A stretch of 64,000 nucleotides of DNA from Sphingomonas sp. PR090111-T3T-6A (lineage in GTDB: Bacteria > Pseudomonadota > Alphaproteobacteria > Sphingomonadales > Sphingomonadaceae), in the NCBI RefSeq assembly GCF_000383095.1, contig NZ_AORL01000021.1, positions 434,001 to 498,000 of the forward strand, in the 5' to 3' direction. How positions within the stretch are numbered: the first letter of the stretch is position 1; each line of letters begins with the position of its first letter. Position numbers and translations under genes: made by a program. Positions 42,473 through 50,382 of the stretch are shown here, piece by piece. The notes below the pieces were generated by a model. It was given only the letters and a program-made list of their open reading frames with translations, did not search any database and was not told the origin of the DNA.

Positions 42473-44847
42473 CTTCCGACGGGTTCGCCCTCGGCGGCCG
42501 GGGGGATGTGGCCGATGAACTGGAACTGCTGCGGCGTCGTGCCCAGCTCGATGCCCGCGGCAGGCAATCGATCGAGCAGGTGGAAGAGGATCTCGCTCTT
42601 CGTCCCGTACACGTCGCGCGGGCTGCGCACATAGGCGAAGCCGTTGATGTTGATCCGCCCATCGACGATGGAATCGATGAAGATGCTCGGCGCGGGCGTA
42701 TCGAGCACCGCCGGCGCTTCGTGAAAGATCGCCAGCGCCATCTCGCGCACCTGTCGGATATCGCTCCCCATCGGCACTGAGAATTTGAGCTGAACGCGGC
42801 CGATCGGGTCCGCCAGCGTCATGTTGCGGATGGTCTTGGTGATCAGTTCCGAGTTGGGGACGATCAGGGTGGAGCGATCCGCGATCTGAATCTCGGTCGC
42901 GCGCACGCTGATGCGCTTCACATCGCCTTCCTGATCGCCGATGCGGACGAGATCGCCGATCTTCACCGGCCGCTCCGCCAGCAGGATCAGGCCCGAGACG
43001 AAATTCTGCGTGATCGCCTGAAGGCCGAAGCCGATGCCGACGGACAGTGCCGAAAGCAGCAAGGCGATCCGCTCGACACCGATACCGAGCGACGCCAGCG
43101 ACCAGAGCACCGCGAGGATGAGGCCGGTATAGCGCGCCACCATGCTGATCGAATTGCGAGCGCCGGCATCCAGCTCGGTCGCGGGAAGGTAGCGGCTGGT
43201 CAGCCAGCGCTGGCTGCTGCGGACGATGAACAGCCCGACGAGCAACACCGCGCCGGAACGCAGGATCGCACCGGGAGAGATGGTGATCTCGCCGATGGTG
43301 ACGCCCTGCGCGATACGGCCGATTTCACCGAATAGCGTGGTGACGTTCGAACCGAAGGGGCGGAAGACGAACCCCGCCGCGACCACGATCATCGCCAGCC
43401 GCAACCCGGCGGAAAGGGCGACCCCAAGCTGGTCGACCAGGCTGCGGCGCAGGCCGAAGCCATCGTGCATGACCGTCGCGAGCCGACCTTCGCGGGCGAA
43501 GAGGCTGGAACAGATATCGTCCGTCGCGATCAGGCTGAGATAGAGCGCGCCGGCCACCACGGTCACCCACACGAGCGAGCGCGAGAGGAGGTAGGCGAGG
43601 CTGATATAGCCCGCCAGCAGCGCCACCACGGCGATGACCAGAACGGCCCAGGCCGCCAGCGCGAAGAAGGCCACTCCTGCCTGATCCGTCCGATCCTCGC
43701 CGTGGACGCGCATGGCGCGGGTGCGCAGGCGACCGATCGTGACGAGCACGCCCAGGATCAGACCGATATCGAGGACGGCGGAAGCGGAGTCCGTCGCCGC
43801 CGTGGCCGGGCCGCTCGCCCCGGCCGCTTCGCGGATGGCGGTGAGCAGTACGCTCGCGATCACGACGCCCGTTGCGGCGAAGGTCCATGGCCGCAGGCCG
43901 GCCGCCGACTCGTCGGAGATCGGCAGCAGGCGCCACGAGCTTTGCCCTCGCTGAAGCAAGGCTCCGCCGAGCGCGGAAATCAGCGCCGCCACGAATGTCA
44001 CCCGTTGGAAGGAGCGGGCCACGCTTTCCCACGCCGGCGCAATCATTCCGGCCGAGCGAAGGCCTTCGACCAATGCCACGGAAGCGAGCCCCGGCAACAG
44101 CACGCCGACCGCCACCAGCCACAGCGCAAGCCCCGAGCGGCGGATGCGGCTACCCGGAACATGCGCGATGACGTAGCGCCGCCCGACGCGCTTCAGAAGG
44201 CTCCGCGCCGGGCCGATCAGCAGCACGGCCACGATGAAGCCGACGAACGCCGAGGGTAGCCCGCCGTTCGCGATGCCGCTCCGGAGTGCATTGGCTTCCA
44301 CCTTCAGGAAGAGCGATACGCGCCTTCCGTCACGAGGCAGGGAGTGGATCAGCGGTTCCCAGAAGCTCGGGGTCAATGGCGAGGCGACTCGTTCGGACAT
44401 GCGTTCGCTGAAGGCGTCGCTCTGGCTTTCGGTGATTTCGCCCACGAGCTGGTCCGCCTCGACGCCGAGCAGCTTGCCGCGCTTGATGGCCGAGTCCACG
44501 GTCGATCGCTGGTTGGCGAGCAGCCTGCGCTGGGCACGGATGTCCGACGCCTCGGTGATACCCGTCGGCACGGGGCCGAGCTGGGCGATGCGTGCGTCGA
44601 TCATCCCGAGCTGATCGCCGAGAACTGTTATCTGGGCGTCGGACGCCTTCTTCACGGCAGTCGCTCGATCGAGCAGCGCTTGCCGCTCGGCCGGACTGGT
44701 CCGTTCGTTGAACGCGCTGTCGATCGCGTTGAACTCGGCTGACGCCTGATCGAGCGCCTGGGTGGCGCCCGAAATCGGATCGGGCGCCTGCGCAAAGACC
44801 GGTGCGACGATGAAGAGGGAGAACAGCACGAGGAGGCGGGCAATCAT
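42469..44847 (-). CDS. DUF3772 mechanosensitive channel, MscS type
   Basis: MscS-type channels release solutes on osmotic down-shock. The 792-residue product starts with a signal peptide and a periplasmic coiled-coil domain (DUF3772) of about 160 residues. Several membrane helices follow, then the MscS pore and beta domain near the C terminus: LLSALSVGIGFGLQAITQNF, VSGLILLAERPVKIGDLVRI and GDVKRISVRATEIQIADRST. The pore helix glycines are present in SVGIGFGLQ. The cytoplasmic vestibule is truncated as usual in this subgroup. It overlaps the convergent flavoprotein by four bases. Confidence 0.9.
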   Translation of the reverse strand: MIARLLVLFSLFIVAPVFAQAPDPISGATQALDQASAEFNAIDSAFNERTSPAERQALLDRATAVKKASDAQITVLGDQLGMIDARIAQLGPVPTGITEASDIRAQRRLLANQRSTVDSAIKRGKLLGVEADQLVGEITESQSDAFSERMSERVASPLTPSFWEPLIHSLPRDGRRVSLFLKVEANALRSGIANGGLPSAFVGFIVAVLLIGPARSLLKRVGRRYVIAHVPGSRIRRSGLALWLVAVGVLLPGLASVALVEGLRSAGMIAPAWESVARSFQRVTFVAALISALGGALLQRGQSSWRLLPISDESAAGLRPWTFAATGVVIASVLLTAIREAAGASGPATAATDSASAVLDIGLILGVLVTIGRLRTRAMRVHGEDRTDQAGVAFFALAAWAVLVIAVVALLAGYISLAYLLSRSLVWVTVVAGALYLSLIATDDICSSLFAREGRLATVMHDGFGLRRSLVDQLGVALSAGLRLAMIVVAAGFVFRPFGSNVTTLFGEIGRIAQGVTIGEITISPGAILRSGAVLLVGLFIVRSSQRWLTSRYLPATELDAGARNSISMVARYTGLILAVLWSLASLGIGVERIALLLSALSVGIGFGLQAITQNFVSGLILLAERPVKIGDLVRIGDQEGDVKRISVRATEIQIADRSTLIVPNSELITKTIRNMTLADPIGRVQLKFSVPMGSDIRQVREMALAIFHEAPAVLDTPAPSIFIDSIVDGRININGFAYVRSPRDVYGTKSEILFHLLDRLPAAGIELGTTPQQFQFIGHIPPAAEGEPVGS

Positions 44848-45089
44848 GCGGCCCTTCCTATCGCCTCCGAAACGCCGCGCCCAGCCCGATGGCGCGTCTT
44901 TTCGGGCACGTCGACGGACGCGATCGCTCCATCCGGCGCGTCAGGAGGGCGATCTTCGGTGACATTCCTGCCCGTGCGGAGGTATGATGGCAGGGCTCAG
45001 GCGGCCTCGGCAGCTTGTCGTTTATCGGGGCTCCTTCTGGGTATCGGGGCGTTTTGCCCTTGGTCGACAGGCGAGAGGAGACCGGAACC

Positions 45090-45272
45090 ATGGCTACGGA
45101 GAACGACAACCTGCCGCCGGACGATCCGATCCATTCGCGAAACATCGGCTCCGAGGACGATCCCAGCGAATATAGCTCGTCACGGGGCGTGCCGCCGTTC
45201 GCGAAGGTCGGGCTGGTGTTCGCTACGCTGGCGGCGACGGCTGTGCTGCTGGTGATGGCTATCGCCGAATAG
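45090..45272 (+). CDS. Small single-span membrane protein, unknown
   Basis: The 60-residue product starts at ATG 45090, preceded by GAGAGGAGACC. An acidic, polar N-terminal half (NLPPDDPIHSRNIGSEDDPS) is followed by one membrane helix (VGLVFATLAATAVLLVMAIA) ending at the C terminus. The frame upstream of 45090 has no ribosome site. It may be a tail-anchored membrane microprotein. No family was recognised and the neighbours do not suggest a role. Confidence 0.6.
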   Translation: MATENDNLPPDDPIHSRNIGSEDDPSEYSSSRGVPPFAKVGLVFATLAATAVLLVMAIAE

Positions 45273-45283
45273 GACGCCGGCCC

Positions 45284-45973
45284 TCAGAAGCACACGGGTT
45301 GTGCGCGTTGGGTCGAACGGAGGGCGGCGGTCTCAAAAGCATCGCGAAAGGCGATGCCGATCGCCTTCTCCCTGCCGCTGACGACGGAGGTGATGCCACA
45401 GCTTGCGGCTTTTCCAGAGCCGCTGATCCGCCAGTCGACCATGACGGCCGTTCGTCCACCCTGTCCTTGCGCAGCGACACTGCCATCGATCGTCAGCCAA
45501 GACGCCGATGCGTTCCCGACGCTGCCCGCCAGCATGTCCTCCAGCCGCCTCGCCCATCCCAGATCGCCTCGCGCGGAGGCGCGAAGATGGATCACGGCTC
45601 CAGCCGAGCCGGACGAACGGGAGGAGTTGCCGGCGGTGATATCGGCACTTTCCCCGGCCATCGCCGCCATGGGATCGGCGATCTTCTTCGACACCTTCTT
45701 CATCACGAACATGTCGCTTTGAGCGGCGAGGAGGAACATCACTCCCAGCGTCGCGACGATGCACCCGAGGCGCACCGCTTGCGGCAATCGCACGCGGCAC
45801 AGCACGATGATGAGCCCGGCCGCGCCAACCCAGCCGAGGAACAGTAGAGAGGCCGGCGTCGGCGTGGCGCGCGTGGTCTGGCCGAGCCCGACAAGGCAGA
45901 GCGCGATCGCTCCACCCATTGCCGCCACGCCGCCGAGTGTGACGGGAGACTGGCGCTCCACCTTCGATGTCAT
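45284..45973 (-). CDS. Membrane protein of unknown function
   Basis: This 229-residue product has three or four hydrophobic segments in the first 90 residues (LGGVAAMGGAIALCLVGLG, LFLGWVGAAGLIIVLCRV, LGCIVATLGVMFLLAAQS). The C-terminal part is soluble, contains a Ser/Gly-rich stretch and ends in PVCF. No motif was recognised. Its start codon shares a base with the stop of the TadG-like gene, so it is expressed with the orphan Tad-type genes and may help their assembly; that is inference. Confidence 0.65.
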   Translation of the reverse strand: MTSKVERQSPVTLGGVAAMGGAIALCLVGLGQTTRATPTPASLLFLGWVGAAGLIIVLCRVRLPQAVRLGCIVATLGVMFLLAAQSDMFVMKKVSKKIADPMAAMAGESADITAGNSSRSSGSAGAVIHLRASARGDLGWARRLEDMLAGSVGNASASWLTIDGSVAAQGQGGRTAVMVDWRISGSGKAASCGITSVVSGREKAIGIAFRDAFETAALRSTQRAQPVCF

Positions 45974-47628
45974 CAGGCGACCAGCGAGGGCGTGCCGCAG
46001 CGTACCCCGTCTATCCGAAGATCGGCTTGGCCGACATGCACGCCGAGCAGACCCGTGACCTGATCGACGAGTCCGTCCAGCCCCGGCGCAACCGGCGTCA
46101 GCAGAGATCCGACCGCGCCCGTGACGCCGGAAAGATCGAGCCCGATGAAGTGTAACTGCGTATTCTTGATGAGGGATGACGTGACGCCCTGCACGAGATC
46201 GCCGGTCGATACCGTCTTTGGAGTATGGTTGGTGATGTCATCGGAATTGAAGCTGACCATCTGCCAGTTCTGGCTCGCCCCTCCCAGGTTGACGGTCGCT
46301 TTCGCCTGAATCAGCGGAAGTCCGCCGATCTGCGCGATCGTCGCCTGGCTTAATTGCGTAGTGCCATTGAAATTCGAAAGGTTCGACCTGTCGATGCTGG
46401 CCACCGAAATACTGCCGACGGAGGGCAGAACGGTGAGCCCGACGGTCGTGTTGTTTCGCCCCTGACAGCTGATGCTGTTGAGCCTTGCCTGCGCCTCCGC
46501 GAGTTCCACATAAAGTGGAAGATCGACATTCACGCCGAGCAGGTTCAGCAGAGCATTTCCCAGCAGCGTGGAGTCCACATAGAGGCGAGCCTGAGCCGTG
46601 CGGACCGTGACATTGCCATCCTGGGCGACCGTCAGCCATGGCGAGTTCGCCGGCCGCTGGCCCATGGCGAGCCATATGTCCGTGTTGGCGACACCCGGCA
46701 GTGTTGCGCCGAGCGATACCTTCACCTGACGCGATCCATTGGCGAGCTGAAGCATTTCCCGCAGGATCGAATAGCCGTCGGCTGTGATAGCCGTGGACGG
46801 GTCGGCATGATCCTGCGAGCCATAGGGGCCGAGATCGATCAGGTTGGAGAGCTGGACCGTTGTCGACGGCACGCGGAGGGCCAGCGCGTTCAATGCAGAG
46901 GTCGCTGCGGAGTTTGTGGACGCGGAGGCCAGCGCCGACAATATCTGCGGCAAGGTCGCCTTGGCGTCGAGCGTGTCGTTGAAGCTTGCGCCCGTCAGAT
47001 CGAGCTTGGTGGCGAGCTGCCTGGAGAAGCTCAGCAGGTCGATCTGCGTTCCGACCAGCGCGTTATAATCCGCGACCGACAGATTCAGGTCCGTCCCCGC
47101 AAGCGCGTTCAGTAATGCTCCGGGTAGGCCGCCCTGCACGGATGCCAGCCGGGTGCCAATGGAGAAGGCCGCATAGTCGATACGAGCTGCCAGCGCCGTC
47201 GCGCGGACTTGCGTGGACCGGCGGCCGGTAACCACGCTGCCGAAGAACAACGGCACCGATTGCACCAACGTCACCTGTACGGCGTTGGTGGTCGGCGTGC
47301 CGGGCACGAAGCGCTGCGCCGGCTTGATCGATCCGTCAGGCGTATAGGTTCCGGGCACCAGCGCAGCGACCTGCGCGTCAGCCAGCCTGTTGTCGGTGAC
47401 GACCTGCTGGGCTGCCGTGGTTGCGGACCCGGATGTGCCAACCGCCGCCAGCGCCGCCGCATCGGCCACGCCCTGCAACTTGCGATTGGCGAGGTAGACC
47501 GAACCCATGTCCACGGCGAAGGCGGTCGACGCCAGCAGCGCCATCATCGCAGCGACGGTAAGGATCGTGACCGACCCTCGCCGGTCGCGGGCAATGCCTC
47601 GGAAATGCCGCCGGAACACATGCATCAT
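45973..47628 (-). CDS. TadG-like pilus/adhesion protein
   Basis: TadG-like proteins are minor components or anchors of the Flp/Tad secretion system. The N terminus has RRGSVTILTVAAMMALLAST and AFAVDMGSVYLANRKLQGVA followed by DAAALAAVGTSG, the TadG-like N-terminal motif with its membrane anchor and the conserved D-x-x-x-L-A region. The remaining 450 residues are extracellular and rich in Ser, Thr, Asn and Leu. A short CSIN-like cysteine pair (SISCQG, VRCGTP) may crosslink. TadE lies just upstream, but no tadA, B, C or Flp pilin gene is in the window. Confidence 0.8.
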   Translation of the reverse strand: MMHVFRRHFRGIARDRRGSVTILTVAAMMALLASTAFAVDMGSVYLANRKLQGVADAAALAAVGTSGSATTAAQQVVTDNRLADAQVAALVPGTYTPDGSIKPAQRFVPGTPTTNAVQVTLVQSVPLFFGSVVTGRRSTQVRATALAARIDYAAFSIGTRLASVQGGLPGALLNALAGTDLNLSVADYNALVGTQIDLLSFSRQLATKLDLTGASFNDTLDAKATLPQILSALASASTNSAATSALNALALRVPSTTVQLSNLIDLGPYGSQDHADPSTAITADGYSILREMLQLANGSRQVKVSLGATLPGVANTDIWLAMGQRPANSPWLTVAQDGNVTVRTAQARLYVDSTLLGNALLNLLGVNVDLPLYVELAEAQARLNSISCQGRNNTTVGLTVLPSVGSISVASIDRSNLSNFNGTTQLSQATIAQIGGLPLIQAKATVNLGGASQNWQMVSFNSDDITNHTPKTVSTGDLVQGVTSSLIKNTQLHFIGLDLSGVTGAVGSLLTPVAPGLDGLVDQVTGLLGVHVGQADLRIDGVRCGTPSLVA

Positions 47629-48068
47629 AGGCCTCCAAGGCTGATCGCTGCGCTCCGGTGGATGTTGGTGGGCGGCGGAACCACGAAGCTCATGTGGAGG
47701 AGAGGGTCCTGCGAAGCATCGTAGAAGACGTTCACGGTGAGCGTCGTCTGATCGTCACTGACGCTGGTCGTGGCCTTGTCCGGATCGAGCGCGCCGCCAC
47801 GCGCCAGCATGGTCTTCACGTTGCTGACGGCCAGATCGCTGCGCTCATCGGAGGTCAGCCCGGCGATGGAAGCGCGTGCGGCGTCGTTGGCCGCCTGCTG
47901 AACGGTATGCGCGGTGAGGAACCAGTCCCCGTAAGAGATGATGCCCATGATGAGCGTCAGCAGGATGGGGAGGGCAAACGCCATCTCGATGGCCGCCACT
48001 CCCCGCGCATCGGCACGCAGTGTGTCGGCCTTGGGCCATGGAAGGCGAGCAGCGAGCTGTCGAACCAT
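47625..48068 (-). CDS. TadE-like pilin-type protein
   Basis: TadE proteins are pseudopilins of Tad systems. The 147-residue product has the signature DARGVAAIEMAFALPILLTL with the conserved glutamate five residues after the usual cleavage glycine or alanine. The hydrophobic segment continues with IMGIISYGDWFLTAHTVQQA, then ANDAARASIAG. The soluble C-terminal part is short and ordinary. It ends four bases into the TadG-like gene. It is the first gene of the minus-strand Tad group, and a Phd-PAS gene starts divergently 140 bases away. Confidence 0.85.
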   Translation of the reverse strand: MVRQLAARLPWPKADTLRADARGVAAIEMAFALPILLTLIMGIISYGDWFLTAHTVQQAANDAARASIAGLTSDERSDLAVSNVKTMLARGGALDPDKATTSVSDDQTTLTVNVFYDASQDPLLHMSFVVPPPTNIHRSAAISLGGL

Positions 48069-48208
48069 GCCGCCAGCCTATGGCTTCGTCATGCAGATCC
48101 AGTTTCTGCGGACTTTGCGTAAAATGCTCGAATAACGCGGAAAGTTCGATCTAAGTCTAGTTGATGATCGCCCGGATTTCCGTCACTTAAATGGACAAGG
48201 AGGGGCGT

Positions 48209-49081
48209 ATGACACAGGTTCAGCCCATGCAATGCGTGTCATCCGCAGAACTTACGCGAAATTTCGGCGCGTGGCAGGATCGCGCGGCGCGTGGTCCTTT
48301 AGTGGTCACGCATCATGGCCGGCCGCGCTGCGTTCTTCTCGCAGCGGATGCTTACGCGCAATTTTCACGCAGCGACGTGCAGGAGAGCGAGAGTGCTGTC
48401 GATCATGCTCTCCTGTCGGAGCGGATCGATGTCGGTTTCGTCGTGCTCGACAAGTCGCTTCGGATGCAGGAGCTGAACACGCTGGCTTCGGTGATGCTGG
48501 GGCGGAGCCGCGACAGGCTGATCGGCACATCGATCCTCGATCTTCTCCCGAGGCTGGCCGAAGATCCTTATCATACGCAGATCCGGCGGGTGCTGCGCAG
48601 TGCCGCGCCGGCGCGCTTCTCGCTGCTGGGGCAGGACGAGCGCTCCATACATGTCCATGCTTTCCCCTGGCCGACGGGAATGGCGCTGACGCTGCAATCC
48701 GTGTCGTCGGAAGATGAGGCCGAAAACGAGCTCGCCCGAGCCCGCGCGCTCTTCGCGGCTCTGGAGACGCATGGGAATATCGGCACGGCGCAACTGACTG
48801 TCCGCGCGTCCATCGCCGAAGTGGACGAGAGTTTCGCCAGCATCGTCGGCATTGCTCCCGACAGATTGGTGGGCGCGCGCGTGACCGATCTGTTCGCCAT
48901 GGCCTCCCGCGATCCCGTGAGTGCCGCGCTCGAGAAGGTCATGGGTGGCGGCAAGGTGGAGGCGCTGGACGCCTGTCTCCTCGTCGACGGCGGCGACCGT
49001 CCGCGGCGCATCGCGCTGGCTTCGTGGAAAGAGGGCTACGGCATCGGCGGCGCGATGATGGTCCTGCACGGACCTGCCTGA
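48209..49081 (+). CDS. Phd/YefM-type domain fused to PAS domains
   Basis: ATG 48209 is preceded by AAGGAGGGG and is preferred over ATG 48191, which would contain that site. Residues about 10-55 match the Phd/YefM antitoxin fold (SSAELTRNFGAWQDRAARGP, LVVTHHGRPRCVLLAADAYA). The rest has a PAS domain (IDVGFVVLDKSLRMQELNTL, ASVMLGRSRDRLIGTSILDL) and a second PAS-like region (EVDESFASIVGIAPDRLVGA). No kinase, GGDEF or toxin partner is attached or adjacent. A sensory DNA-binding regulator is the likely role. Whether it controls the divergent Tad-type genes is inference from position. Confidence 0.75.
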   Translation: MTQVQPMQCVSSAELTRNFGAWQDRAARGPLVVTHHGRPRCVLLAADAYAQFSRSDVQESESAVDHALLSERIDVGFVVLDKSLRMQELNTLASVMLGRSRDRLIGTSILDLLPRLAEDPYHTQIRRVLRSAAPARFSLLGQDERSIHVHAFPWPTGMALTLQSVSSEDEAENELARARALFAALETHGNIGTAQLTVRASIAEVDESFASIVGIAPDRLVGARVTDLFAMASRDPVSAALEKVMGGGKVEALDACLLVDGGDRPRRIALASWKEGYGIGGAMMVLHGPA

Positions 49082-49098
49082 AGATCGCCAAAGGGAAG

Positions 49099-49174
<76 letters not shown>

Positions 49175-49266
49175 ACGCTGGACCGGCAACACGTCGGTCG
49201 CCGTCGGGAGCGGCCGATTAGCAATCGAATCACATGCTGTAAACCGCTTATTTCGCCGCTGCGAAA

Positions 49267-50382
49267 TTAGCCGAAATGCGAGCGTGATCCACGCTGTCCG
49301 CGATCGATGGCCATCAGCAGGCCGAGGATGATGAGCACGGTCATCACCGCCGATCCGCCGTAGGAAACCAGCGGCAACGGAATGCCGACCACGGGGGCCA
49401 GGCCCATCACCATCATCAGGTTGACCGCGACATAGAAGAAGATGGTGGTCGAAAGGCCCGCGGCGGTCAGGCGTGCGAACCGTGTCTCCGCCCGCAGCGC
49501 CACACCGAGCCCCCACCAGACCACGAAGAGGAACGCGGCGATCAGGATCACGCCGCCCGCAAGCCCCCATTCCTCCGCCATGGTCGCGAAGACGAAGTCC
49601 GTGTGGCCTTCGGGCAGATAATCGAGGTGGCTCTGCGTGCCGTTCAGGAAGCCCTTGCCGAACAGCCCGCCTGAACCGATGGCGATCTTGGACTGGCTGA
49701 TATGATATCCCTTGCCGAGCGGATCGCTCTCGGGATCGAGGAAGATCAGCACGCGATTGCGCTGATATTCGTGCATCATGCTCCATGCGCCGATGCCGAC
49801 AGGAATGACCGACAGCGCACCGCCGATGAACAGCCGCAGCGGAAGCCCCGCGAGGAACATCGTGACCGCTCCGCCCGCCAGCACCATGGTGGCAGTGCCG
49901 AGATCGGGCTGGACCAGGATCAATGCGGCAGGGACGCCAATCAGGCCCAGCGCCGGCCAGATGGCGTTCCAGCGCCGGATCTCGCCGGCCGGCAGCATGT
50001 CGTAGAAGCGGGCGAGCGTCAGCACGATGACCGGCTTCATCAGTTCCGACGGCTGGAGACGGATGATGCCCAGGTTGAGCCATCGCTGCCCGCCGCCGGC
50101 CACCGCACCGAGCAACTCGGTGAACACGAGTGCCACGAGCAGGATGACGTAGGCCGGAATGACCGCCTTCTTGATTTGCTCCTCACGCAGGCGGGACAGC
50201 AGCACAGCCCCCCCGAGGAAGAGGCAGAAGCGCGTGCCCTGGCCGAGCGCCCATGGTTCCAGGCTGCCGCCGGCTGCGGAATAGAGCACGAGCAGCCCGA
50301 AGCCCGTGATCCCCATCACGGCCAGGATCACCATCCACGGAAGCTGCGTCAGTTGCGCGGGCACGAGCGAGTTGCGGATCAT
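49267..50382 (-). CDS. rodA: Rod shape-determining protein RodA
   Basis: RodA is a SEDS-family glycan polymerase that works with PBP2 in cell elongation. The 371-residue product has about ten hydrophobic segments and the SEDS signature: GGGQRWLNLGIIRLQPSELM, LILVQPDLGTATMVLAGGAV, and GLLFGKGFLNG-like SGGLFGKGFLNGTQSHLDYL, followed by PEGHTDFVFATMAEEWG. It overlaps the PBP2 gene by four bases and ends the mre operon. Confidence 0.95.
   Translation of the reverse strand: MIRNSLVPAQLTQLPWMVILAVMGITGFGLLVLYSAAGGSLEPWALGQGTRFCLFLGGAVLLSRLREEQIKKAVIPAYVILLVALVFTELLGAVAGGGQRWLNLGIIRLQPSELMKPVIVLTLARFYDMLPAGEIRRWNAIWPALGLIGVPAALILVQPDLGTATMVLAGGAVTMFLAGLPLRLFIGGALSVIPVGIGAWSMMHEYQRNRVLIFLDPESDPLGKGYHISQSKIAIGSGGLFGKGFLNGTQSHLDYLPEGHTDFVFATMAEEWGLAGGVILIAAFLFVVWWGLGVALRAETRFARLTAAGLSTTIFFYVAVNLMMVMGLAPVVGIPLPLVSYGGSAVMTVLIILGLLMAIDRGQRGSRSHFG

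Noticed and set aside
44858-45145. 95-codon frame on the minus strand upstream of the MscS gene
   Set aside because: No ribosome site, no domain, and it overlaps the better-supported small membrane protein at 45090.
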